64,000 nt of DNA, taken from positions 248,001-312,000 of the forward strand of contig JAJSPD010000040.1 in NCBI GenBank assembly GCA_021307315.1, written 5' to 3'. The notes under the pieces were generated by a model, which had not been told where the DNA came from, made no database searches, and worked only from the letters and a program-made list of their open reading frames with translations. Positions 20,249-30,526 of this stretch are shown here, piece after piece; positions within the stretch are counted from its first letter, which is position 1; each line of letters opens with the position of its first letter. This stretch comes from Bisporella sp. PMI_857. Its lineage: Eukaryota > Ascomycota > Leotiomycetes > Helotiales > Helotiaceae. The position numbers were made by a program, and so were the translations under genes.

Positions 20249-21425
20249 TGCACTATATTTCACTGTGTCAAGTTGATATTCCGAGGAAGCATAGCTTCCC
20301 ACATATTGAAAAGATTAATATGTAGGTAGTTCTATACGTATGTTGAAAACTCCTCATCGCTGACAGGAAATAGCAGGTTGGCCGGTAGAGCAATAAACTG
20401 GAGAACATGGTTTACAGTATGATAGATTTGCTTAGCTTCGTCCATAACAATGTATACTTATTTTTGGCGACTTGACTTCGGGACACTTGACAGCCTTGAG
20501 ATAAACTTAATGTAGCCAATCAATTATAAATATTAAACCATCTCGAAAGCCTCTTAACGTTTTCATTAGCCAAGCCTTTTGGTCCGCGCTCTTTCTTGCT
20601 ATAAAATATCTAAATTGGTTAGTTCACTGGCCGAAATCATATGACAGAATGCTGGCTACATAACGTGAGTATAAGGCAGCTTGAACATTAGTGACATGTA
20701 TATGACATTCCAATGTATCTATTGTCTAGGAATCCTAAAGGATCCTGATGTGTTAATCTCTTCACATTGCTTTCACCATACACTTGTCTTCCGAGAATTG
20801 AATCCTGCAACACATGTTCCATTGACGTGAAGGCTATTCTCACTCTACTTACCAGCTCTCTTTCTTATACCTATTCCACAAATATTTCCCAGGCTTCCCT
20901 AGCTCCATGTATTCATTTATGTTCTAGCTGACAACCTGGCGATTAGCAAACCAACACTCGCTCTTGTTTGATAACCTTAATTCCAAATGAAATGCGCGCA
21001 ACTATCGCTATGTCTTTCCCTGGGCTTTAGTCGGCTAAAGTAAACTTGTACATAACTTTCTAAAGTTTCGTTATGTGTTTTGTAATATACACCATTGTAT
21101 TGTTACTAATATTTATAGCAGTGTTTTCATTACTAAAGCTATTCGGAACTTAAGTACCTTAAGAGTTAGTGATAAAAATATGTGTTAGTATCATAGTATT
21201 AGTATATAGCATTACAATAGCTGATTTAACAGCTCTTAGAGACTTGTAGTATCGAGCGACTACAGTTGAAAGCACTATACCTGACGCTAATGCCTACTGT
21301 AATTCTGAGGCTGGTGCGGGAGACTTGTCCCTATACGGTAGCGCTGTGAAAAGGTTGGCATAAATAGCCTCACAGCTTCGTTTGGTGCTGATGAATTGAC
21401 ATGAATGTCAATTTCCAAAAGAGGC
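20249..21425. other. AT-rich intergenic, no gene seen
   Basis: Dense in stops on all frames, with strongly AT-rich parts at 20480-20700 and 21060-21240. No recognised repeat. Confidence 0.5.
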
Positions 21426-22280
21426 TCAGCACCAACCATCGGGTGCGGTCTGAATGTTTTCAACACCACCAGCTAACTGCTGGCAGGCCAGCACGAAGCC
21501 CCATCCGCCCTCACAGTTAAACTCAATGCACTTCGTCGCAAACTCTGGGCTTGTCGTTCCGCATCCATCACTCAGCACGAGGCAGTCCCAGCCCCTCATG
21601 TACGCATCTTGCACAGAGCCTGAAACACATTGATCCGTGTTCTCACCCGCAAACAACAACGTCTTGATCCCGCGACTCTTCAAAGCCTCTTCTATCTTCG
21701 TGCCTCTCCAAAAGCCGGACAGGCCGTTTTTGTAGATCCAGATATCCTGTTGCGTAGTAGCTTCCGCTGGGCTAGGGAAAATGCCGTATTCCATTTGTCG
21801 CGCATCATGACCCGACCGGCAGCTATCACGGTTCCATTTTCGAGTTTCACTAGTCCCATACTCTCACCTAGCGCCCCAAGAATTTTTGGGCTCTCCGCCC
21901 TCAAAATTCGTACCAGGCTCGAAACCTCGTACTATACTTGGCGGTATCTCATCGATATCCTGCCCTGTTAGGCCCTAGCCAAGCCATACGATTGAAATGT
22001 TGGCCTTCCGACAGGCTGGAATAGGGTGTTGTAGAAGCTCGTCGACAACCCTCAGGCCTGCACTATTCGACGGGTGGCCAAGAAGAGGGGATAAGAAGTA
22101 AGTTCGCATATCTACTATAACAAGAGCGGTCTCGGTGGGATCAACCGTGATGTGGCCCCTTTTTGTCGCCAGTGGTGGAGATGTTGGCTTTGGAGCGTGG
22201 GTGAGATCGAAACCATGGTCCTCCAACCAAATCCAGAAATTCCTCGACCCCCCGATTACTTTGACTTTATCGGATGCCAT
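21426..22280 (-). pseudogene. isochorismatase-family cysteine hydrolase, inactivated
   Basis: Homology runs along the minus strand from ATG 22280 (start MASDKVKVIGGSRNFW) through ALVIVDMRTYFL (catalytic-Asp strand), DIWIYKNGLSGFW, and LLFAGENTDQCVSGSVQDA (nucleophile Cys) to ...IQTAPDGWC. It is broken in three places: an in-frame TAG near 21975, where the family has WG after WLG/N (TGG to TAG), one frame change near 21865-21880 before LGESMGLVKL, and another near 21778 before PSPAEATTQQ. No introns of workable size explain the breaks. A functional copy would hydrolyse an isochorismate-like or amide substrate. Confidence 0.72.
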
Positions 22281-22960
22281 TTGTAGCGGGATCAGTATAA
22301 AGATAAGTATGGTGGTTTGGTTTGTTGGAAGGGGCCGCCAAAGTGGAATTGGGCAAGGAGCTTTGAACTGAGTTTAGCCAATAAATCAAGACTGTACAAG
22401 TTCACCGCCTCTACGTTTGAGATATACGGAGCCTATTTGGATATTAATTTTCTGTATACTCGTTGATGTTTATATAATTGTGGAACAATGATACTGTATA
22501 AGCTTACTATTGTTACATATGCTGGCCACCTAAGTCACGTAGCATACTGACACATATACGTACCTAATTGCACATGCGTTGAAGAAGGTATCGATCTCCC
22601 GTGTCAAGGCTAGGCTCGCCAGTACCATCATGAGCATTGAACTGTTCATGGGTTGCGGATACAAGGGCCGCCACATCGTCTCGATCAAGGGACGTATGAC
22701 GCTTGTGAAAGTTGCTGTTAGTGTGGATATGGCGGCAACTAGCCGATCCCGAAGATATTAATAATTACTTTTATAATAGCTTCCGCAGTTTAAAACACAC
22801 AACTGTAATACTGTATTATCAGTTAATTAGGGTTTTGGGGAGCCATATTTATTTTACTTTGGTTTTGCTTATTATTTAAGAGGAGGGACAGCCTAAGGGG
22901 AAGATGGTACTGTGAGAACCAAGGCCAAGCTTTTGAAATTATTGTAACGGCTAATACCTT
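22281..22960. other. AT-rich intergenic, no gene seen
   Basis: Short frames only, such as 22579-22761 plus, with no motif. No supported feature. Confidence 0.45.
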
Positions 22961-22964
22961 GCAT

Positions 22965-23041
22965 TTTGAATTGTAGCAACCTTTCAATTGCTTCTTTATG
23001 AATAGCTCTAACCTGGTCCTAATCTCCTCATTTTGCAATAG
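22965..23041 (-). repeat. copy B of a short dispersed repeat
   Basis: Inverted relative of 10664-10745; the core ttgaaaggttgctacaattcaa is identical and the rest differs at scattered sites. Confidence 0.45.
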
Positions 23042-23900
23042 TTAATGTGAGGAGACTGAGAAGAGGCGGGAGGAGCGCTTCACTTTCTCCAAGCACAAAC
23101 GCTCAGCCATTGCTATATACACGAACCCCAACAGACCGTGTTTGGCTGTAGATCTCACTACATGTATTACCCTATCTCTGGCGAAATCACGGATACTTGG
23201 TCCTGTCTTCCAAGTCACCAGAGCGGTAAATGGCCGGCTTAATATACCACTACAAGTGTACGAAACATAGCACAGGCACATCCGACTGTATCACCGGCCA
23301 AATCCTCCCATTTTGAATCGACTCCATCCAATAGTTAAGGCTATAGCACCGACCGCTTGTGGAAGTATTATATCTGGGACAACATACATGCCTTAGTCAA
23401 TCAGCTATCGTTTTTACTTTATCGTCCAAAATTGCGGGGGGAATGGCAGGCTCATAGTTTACCTATGGCCGTTGCTACGCCAGAAGGGATAATGTCTTGC
23501 CACCAACGTTTAGAGCCCATAATTCTAAGCGCGCTAAAGCTCACGCCGCATGCGAAAGCTACTAAGGCAAAATTAAGGGCTCCAAGAGAGCTTTTGCTGG
23601 CGAATATACCTAGAAGTCACAAGGTACAAATATGCATCTGGTACACTGAGTTCTTTGCTAGGTATCTTCTTAACAGAAGAGTAAAATTTGTAGAGTGTAG
23701 TCGCAATGAGAACTCCAACATATGACCCGATCATCTCACCGTAAAATACTGCTCCCGGAGCGGTCCTCGTAATATATGCCGTCTTGAACTCATTTGCCGT
23801 GAAGCTTGTAGATAAATTGTTGCAGACTTCGTGGATAAAGCATCCTGCTGTAATCAAAAGGGGCAGCAGCAGCATGTACCATCGATTTTACTTTCGCAAC
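23042..23900 (-). pseudogene. C-terminal relic of an OPT-family transporter
   Basis: The minus strand encodes a hydrophobic segment with NEFKTAYITRTAPGAVFYGEM and IGSYVGVLIATTLYKFYSSV, then KIPSKELSVPDAYLYLVTSR. After a frame change near 23575 it continues with GALNFALVAFACGV...GSKRWWQDIIPSGVATAIG, and after an apparent intron or gap with MYVVPDIILPQAVGAI. The pattern (FKTG.L, QFYGQxIGS, KIPS..xVP.AxxxxxTxR, W..xIPxGxAxAxGMY.xP) is that of fungal OPT-superfamily oligopeptide or metal-chelate transporters. Stops and frame changes and the loss of the N-terminal two thirds mark it as dead. Confidence 0.6.
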
Positions 23901-23964
23901 CAAGCCAGAAAGGTAGGCTTCGTCCATTCCTTATCAACTTGATATTTTCAACTAAAAATTGGCT

Positions 23965-26634
23965 TTATTGCAAAGTCCACTCGGCGAGCTTCCGTCTTTG
24001 GTTTACATCATCGCAGCCGTGGACATATGCAGATCCAATGAGCTTGGCGACGCGAGTCTTACCACTCCTCAATCTCAGCAGCAGGGGCATGTCACCACCA
24101 TCAACATGGACAAAGACATCCTCAACTTTAGACAGAGGAGGGACAAGCCCTAGCGATCCTTCCGAAGTGACGCACAGCCTCTTCCCAAGCGCATTGAACG
24201 CAACTCTAGTCCGCAGATATTGCAGGGTTCCTCTATCTTCCTCCGTCGTTGTAGAAACGCCCAAGACCTGTTGTGGTGAACTGGTTAAGCTGGCGTCATG
24301 TCCAAATAACCCATGATACTCTGCGAACTTTCGGGCTGCCGTTGAGAGCGGACTGTGAGGGATTTTCATTTCAGAAAACGGATTCCTAGTATTAGGATCT
24401 TCGTCCGCTAGTATTGTTTCCCATAAACGCTGGTCAAGTGATTCTGCGGAGATTTGGGAGTGAGGGATAAGTTCGTCAAGAAATGCTCTGGATGAGACTA
24501 GCCAATGTAGCAATGGATCTTTTGTGTGATGAGCTAGCGCCTCGGACAGGTAATAGGTAAATACTGGCCCAGGGGGAGCGAAAATTTCACTACATAGCGC
24601 TGAAATGGAATCAAATTGCTCTGCTTGCAGTTTCAACAGTCGTTGTTGTTCTATAATAACTGGCTTGCTTCGATTGTCTTGACTGAGGACGGTACTTTGA
24701 GACACTCTGATACCCCAGTAGTCGTCGTGACTATAGTCGGGCACCCAAGACGGCAAGTGATTCTTTATTGTGTTTGGAGGGGAACCCCTCTCAGAGATAT
24801 AGCCTCGGCCCGCTGTTGTTAGAGCGAAGAACCAGTGTTCAGACTGTAGAAGGATGGCGGAAACCTTGGTGTAAACTTCTTCAACCGTATCATTGTACTT
24901 GAGTCGGTAGGGGAACGTCTTCGCATCGCTTGCTATTCCGTATAGTGCGAATATTTTATCCCTCGCGTTGGTACATTGAAACGAGTGAGTATACCAGAGA
25001 AGGCTAAGTAGAGGAAGGTCCTTCTTGCTTTCGACTGCAGATCGAATGGCTCTGAGTATCTCAACTTCATGAAAATGTTTCGGCAATGTATCATTCCACT
25101 TACTGCCGAGTAAGATTTGTTCGGCGTACCGGCGAGCAGGAAATCGGCCACGATCAAATTGGAGCTGGGATCTGAAATCACGTCTGATCTCCGACGAAGC
25201 ATGGACGAGAGCGTCCAAGCTCAGACAGGTACCGTTGTATAGCACATGAACCGTCCGGGCGACAGTGATTTCTTGTATGATCCAACCACGTTCAAAGTAA
25301 GGGTGTTCGAGACAGTTTCGCATGGCATTGAATCCTTCCTCCACGCCTTGGGCATCCAGAGTTCGATTGAACCAACGTGTGATTGCTTGTCGCAAAGACC
25401 GCGCCTGTAAAACATCGATGGGTGGGCCAAGCCAGACTAGGACACGAGATGCCTGACGATAGATGTCTGTCATGAGTTCTAGTTGAACTGACTTCTCGTC
25501 CAGGTCATTCTGATTGATGCAAATAGAGTCGATCCAGAAAAGTCTAGGGCCGAGAAGAGATCTTTGGTGGAAAAGAAAGTCATGAACATTTCGCGTGATG
25601 AGCAGCTGACTCCCGTTTACGTTCAAGGGAAGCTTCGGCACTTGTCCGCCCCAGGTGTAGGATAACGCTTCATATGGAGGAGCCTCGTGAAGGTCGACGT
25701 GAATGATTTGACACACGGGTCTAGAAAAGAGGCGTTTCCTCTTAATTTTCAACAGTCTGATGCTTTTGGAGCTAGCCAACTTTTCGTACTGGTAACTTGG
25801 CAAAGAATTTTGCTCTAGCCGTTCTGATATACCGATTTCCCAGCCATGGAAACCATATGTTAAAATTTCATGGAATACCATGAATATAGTATGCGGTGGG
25901 AAAAAAGAAGTCCCGAAGATTTCGAAGAAGCGTTCAGACATTGGTGAAAAGCGCAGTATTGCCCATAATAGAATCAACCCAGGGATAACTCCGTAAAGAA
26001 AATAATACTTGAGGGATTGCCATGTTAAATGCCAAACGAAAAGTAGTAAACGATAGGAAATACCCGGCGCAAACCAGAGATATGCCTTCAATGCCATTTC
26101 TTCGAGTAAGAGGTAGCTGTCATCATCTGTCATCATTCCACGGAGTTGTTCTGCCATTGGATGTGCAAAAGCCAGAATGTAAGACACAGCCCAGTACCGA
26201 TAGAAGCTTGAGACAGGTTTTGTTATTCCATATCCTGGAAGAGGTAAACGAAACTGTAGGAGGGCAACAATAACTGTGAGATATCCGCGAGGCCCGATGT
26301 CGATGAAGTCTCCTTTGTCAAACAGAGCCTGAATTCCTGCCTGAGCCAGATTGAGAACAGCATAGGTGACGACAAGATACGATCTCTTGGGGGTATCCAG
26401 GAGCCAATCGATGAAAAGACTAATACACCCTCCAACCAGAGTAAATATCGCCATGAAATTGATGACTTCGTCTTCTGGGATACGACCCGCAGTTGGAAGT
26501 TTTTCCAATTTTTTCCATCGGAATAATGGAGGAATGTACGAAGACTTTTTCCCAATAACAAGATTCGGAAAAAGTTTGGATGGCGATGGAATCGTCCCAC
26601 TACTTTGGAGGCCGTTTTCCATAATAATGTTCAA
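23965..26634 (-). CDS. HET-domain protein with N-terminal multi-pass membrane region
   Basis: A single 889-residue frame. Residues ~60-235 hold four or five hydrophobic segments (for example MAIFTLVGGCISLFIDWLL, YGVIPGLILLWAILRF). The HET domain (PF06985-type) follows from ~320: PYEALSYTWGG, LFWIDSICINQNDLDEKS, MTDIYRQASRVLVWLGP, and later ERGWIIQEITVA. The C-terminal part carries the usual CTNARDKIFALYGIA and LPSWVPDYSHDDYW blocks. HET proteins trigger growth arrest or cell death in heterokaryon incompatibility and related responses; most are cytosolic, so the membrane part is unusual. It ends 65 bp from the OPT relic. Partner and trigger are unknown. Confidence 0.85.
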   Translation of the reverse strand: MNIIMENGLQSSGTIPSPSKLFPNLVIGKKSSYIPPLFRWKKLEKLPTAGRIPEDEVINFMAIFTLVGGCISLFIDWLLDTPKRSYLVVTYAVLNLAQAGIQALFDKGDFIDIGPRGYLTVIVALLQFRLPLPGYGITKPVSSFYRYWAVSYILAFAHPMAEQLRGMMTDDDSYLLLEEMALKAYLWFAPGISYRLLLFVWHLTWQSLKYYFLYGVIPGLILLWAILRFSPMSERFFEIFGTSFFPPHTIFMVFHEILTYGFHGWEIGISERLEQNSLPSYQYEKLASSKSIRLLKIKRKRLFSRPVCQIIHVDLHEAPPYEALSYTWGGQVPKLPLNVNGSQLLITRNVHDFLFHQRSLLGPRLFWIDSICINQNDLDEKSVQLELMTDIYRQASRVLVWLGPPIDVLQARSLRQAITRWFNRTLDAQGVEEGFNAMRNCLEHPYFERGWIIQEITVARTVHVLYNGTCLSLDALVHASSEIRRDFRSQLQFDRGRFPARRYAEQILLGSKWNDTLPKHFHEVEILRAIRSAVESKKDLPLLSLLWYTHSFQCTNARDKIFALYGIASDAKTFPYRLKYNDTVEEVYTKVSAILLQSEHWFFALTTAGRGYISERGSPPNTIKNHLPSWVPDYSHDDYWGIRVSQSTVLSQDNRSKPVIIEQQRLLKLQAEQFDSISALCSEIFAPPGPVFTYYLSEALAHHTKDPLLHWLVSSRAFLDELIPHSQISAESLDQRLWETILADEDPNTRNPFSEMKIPHSPLSTAARKFAEYHGLFGHDASLTSSPQQVLGVSTTTEEDRGTLQYLRTRVAFNALGKRLCVTSEGSLGLVPPLSKVEDVFVHVDGGDMPLLLRLRSGKTRVAKLIGSAYVHGCDDVNQRRKLAEWTLQ

Positions 26635-29497
26635 GAGAACTTAAAAAATAAGTAGCAAATGCAACTGGAATATAGATTCCTCTCTTTTGAAAGCATACGG
26701 GAAGCATTAGATGACATAATGAATAAGGCAGTCATGATAAGTTGTGGCTTGTCCATGTGATGGATTAAAGAGGGTGGCGGTGGCTTATGCCCCGGGCGGT
26801 TTTGGCGAAGCGAGCCTGGAAGGAACAATATGTGAGCGGCTCAAGTTTACATAATGATGCTGTGGCTTCGGAGAAATTGTCCGGCTCTAGGTGAAATAGC
26901 CTATTGTTGGCGGCAGGGAGAAAATTGGGAACAACAAATACACTCTCTCAAGACCGAAGTTCAGCAGTTGATCCCAACATTTAAAGCTCTAACAACCGTG
27001 AACAAACGCGAAGTGAAGCCTTCTTTATGAATAAGCCGTAAAATTTTGAAATCTTAAATTGACTGAGTCCAAAAGGGAGAAGGCAAAACCTATGGAGACC
27101 CTGCCCTTGGAGTTATTCAATGGCTGGCTCGCCCTACCGAAGAATGTGCAACAAATATCCCAATCGAGAAACATTAACAATGACGCACAGACAACCGTGA
27201 ATATGCTAGGAGACGAGGATCACGGACCAACACGGGGATGTGGGTCAGGGTCGCTAAAATGCTGGGAAGTGGGGACATACCCTTGTACGCCTGGGATGCA
27301 AGAACAGCGCAAAGCCTGATATTATGGAAGGCAGACTGGGTTGGATGCTTCAGGCGAAATTCACGGCTCTCCTAGCGGTGGGATTGGTGGCAGAATTATT
27401 TGATCGGACACACTTTTAACCTGGACAGCAATATCTCGTTTAAAAATGTAGTAGAACTCGTTACACATCTTGTCTGTGAGCTTCAGGTCAGTGCATTCTT
27501 TCTGAAGATAGATATTTGAGATGATATTATGCTGACACTTTGAGTCAGAATAATGAATCCCCTTCATGGATGCAATTTCCTACAAAATCCGGCAGAGAAC
27601 TTGTCAAGGTTCCCACAACAAACCTCCTCACATTCCCACTGGACCTTGAAAATAAAACAAATCTCAAATAGTCTCAATTTCGACTATTAAAAATTTAGTC
27701 TTCGGCACAGTGCAGCTTACTCAGTAATTGATGCCACCTCATACATGGAAAGCCTTGCCGCAACAATAGCATTTAAACACGGCATGATGCACCATTTCAA
27801 ATGCAGGGTTCTAACTGGATACCAGTCAGAAGAGGCTCTCAAATATAGAATACTTACTGGCAGCCCGAAGGTTAGCCGTGGAACAAGATGACTCATTCCC
27901 AAAATTTATCAAACGCACACTCATATCTATGAAAGGCTCAGGTACAATGCATGTGACTTCTACAAAGTCTCCAGCAAGTAGTACAGCTCACTGCAGCTGC
28001 CTTTCTAAATCGTCTGCCACTTTAGATCATCTCTTCATACCACGCTTCTCCACCTCACCCAAACACTTAGCCTCATCTTCGCCATTCCCCCTCCCCTTAT
28101 TGTGCGTCTCCCAGAACCGCTGATTGATATTCCGCCTTTCACACATACCCAACAGATTAAACGGATTAAACATTGTCCATAATCAGAACCACTTAATTTT
28201 TATGTTCCCGGCCTTGTCATTTTTGTAACACTATCTGTAAGGTGGATAGAATAGTGTGGCACAAATCAACTCCTATTGATACAAAGACTATTTTCTACTA
28301 CGCCTCAAACCTCCTACTTATACCCTCCGTACCCCTGGCGGTCCCTTATATACCGAAACCTAGAGCTTCTACCGGGACCCGTTATAACCCGTTATCACGT
28401 GATATTCCTGCACCTGACAATCACAACTCAACGAATATTATGAACCTGCCATCAAAAGTCATTAGATATTAATAATAGATACAAGCATAACCTATTAACC
28501 TATGCACCTTAAAAAAAAACCAATCGTGATAACTGCTAAGTACGGTCATTAATATAATCCCTAATTTTAATCACCACGCTCTCCATCAGAATCAACTTTA
28601 TACACTCCAACAAGTCGTGATGCCAACTCAAACATGTTGTCTCGCAAGGATATAACAATGTATTGTGCGTTCTTAATTTTTTCTTTGATGCACCTAGCGA
28701 TAATAGACACCTAATCTCGTTAGACGGATAATTATGCTGGAAAGTGCTTAACTTACCGATCTGAAATCCAAGGCAGCATCTATTCCGCCCATCACATACA
28801 AAAGGTGTAGGCTTATAATAAGGAAGCGTGAAGGCCAGAGCCAAACTACCCAATATTCTCCCACCACTACTTAAGTTTGAAATGATCTTCCAGGACTTCT
28901 CGGGCAAAGGCAGATGTGTAGCGATCAGAGGGGGGAGGCAATGTGGGGAATAGTGTGGCCATATATAATACGGGCTCTGTAATACAATACAGTTACGGTA
29001 TACTACAATATAGTGCCTGTATTCCGCACATACGGGGGAAAATTACAGATACAGTATAATACGGCCGCGTCGACGTAATTCAGTTTGTATACGCCTGTAT
29101 GCATAAGGGTATTGTTGAGCCTCAATTCCAGGCTCAATTCAGCATTGGATCCGGGGCTCACTTAAATACACCTAGGGCTATATAAACTATATATATTAGT
29201 AGCTTTTTGCCAAACAACTCTGTAATCGTACAGTTTTTGTATAATTAATTCTCTACTTCAGAGGCTTTAAACAAGCCCACTTCGATATTTTAGGGCGACC
29301 ATATTGTTGGGAAAGTGTTACAAGTGTAGATAGATTATAGATACTCTGAAGCAACTTTAAGGTTCAGTTTTTTAACTATATATAAGGATTTTCATTTTGA
29401 GGTGATTGAGAGCTTTAAGTCCTGGCAAAATATTAAGTGACTAAAGGGTCTTACAAATGAATCAGGAGATTTTGTTTGCGTACGGGTCTGCCACTAC
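26635..29497. other. 2.9-kb AT-rich gene-free region
   Basis: No frame shows a domain or a splice-consistent model. Part of it (about 28360-28430, ...cttctaccgggacccgttataaccc...gatattcctgcacctgaca) resembles 34525-34590 (...cttctaccgaacccctttattacccc...gacattcctacacttgaca), probably an old dispersed repeat. The stretch 28970-29070 is rich in tac/gta palindromic units. Confidence 0.5.
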
Positions 29498-29677
29498 TGT
29501 CACGATTATCACGTCACCAGGTCGCGTATATTCCCTAATTGGGACTAGCAGCACATGGCCTGAGAGCCAGACTTAGTTCAGCGCTTTTTTCCAAAGCTCA
29601 CCTCTTCTTAGTTTAGTATTTTCGTATTGAAACACCTACAACCGCCTTTCCAGGCCCATAGGACCGTGTTCGTGACA
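29498..29677 (+). mobile_element. solo LTR (180 bp), relative of the nested LTR at 17621
   Basis: It begins TGTCACG and ends CGTGACA and shares tttagtattttcgtattgaaacacct with the reverse of 17621-17814. Flanks are actac and cctac, a 5-bp duplication with one mismatch, consistent with an older insertion. No internal retroelement sequence is seen. Confidence 0.6.
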
Positions 29678-30526
29678 CCTACAGTGGCTCCGCTTTAGCA
29701 TGGCTGTAATACTGTGGCGTATTGCAAGCGTGACACTATTTCCCACACTGAGGGAGATAGTGAAGCTCTACAGCCCAAGAGCTCAGAAGGGTAACGACCC
29801 CGTTGTGGTTTAATGTAATCGGGTGGAACACAATGCTCGTATGTGTAAGCAAGCTCAGGATTTAATCAAGGCAGAATAGCTAGGTACTTTTTAATAGCGT
29901 TGTTGTAATAATAAGAAATTGAGGCATTTTGGTTCGTAGTCGGCTTACTTGTGAAATGCTTTAATCTAAAAGTATAATTATAAGGCAATGATTTTAAAGA
30001 AAGAGCTTTTTAATGGAAAAATATTCCTGAATAGGTAATCTAGGGATAAGGGCTTATTTTACTAGGCACCTGATATACTAATAGTAATAATCATTATCCA
30101 CCACGGACGTGTACTCGATGTTGGCTGGATAGAATAATTTCGTCTAGAAAAGGGTATAGCGCGAGTGTAGCCAGTCGCAGCTGCGGGGAAGTAATAATGA
30201 CAGACTCTATTATTTCGCTACGCTGGATATGCCGTTATAGACACGCCTCATCAAACAGCCACGGTTTCAGCCTTTCTACTTAGCTTTAAAGCCACCACTT
30301 CGACACCGAGCACTGCCACCGCCATTTAGGCTCACAGGAGCCTGCACCATAGTATTTGGCTTCTCGCCCTTCATAGGGAAGCGAGAAATTCAGCCACATA
30401 GCCCTGAAAGCTCATTACAGATGTCAATTCTCAGAAATATAAAAGGCCGGGCTGATAACTCCAAAAAATGGTTGACTCACTGCACCAAGCAGTCAAGAAC
30501 CGCAAACGACATGCCACATTGCTGTC
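29678..30526. other. intergenic, no gene seen
   Basis: AT-rich to about 30060, then moderately GC-rich up to the NLR start. No supported feature; it must include the NLR promoter. Confidence 0.5.
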
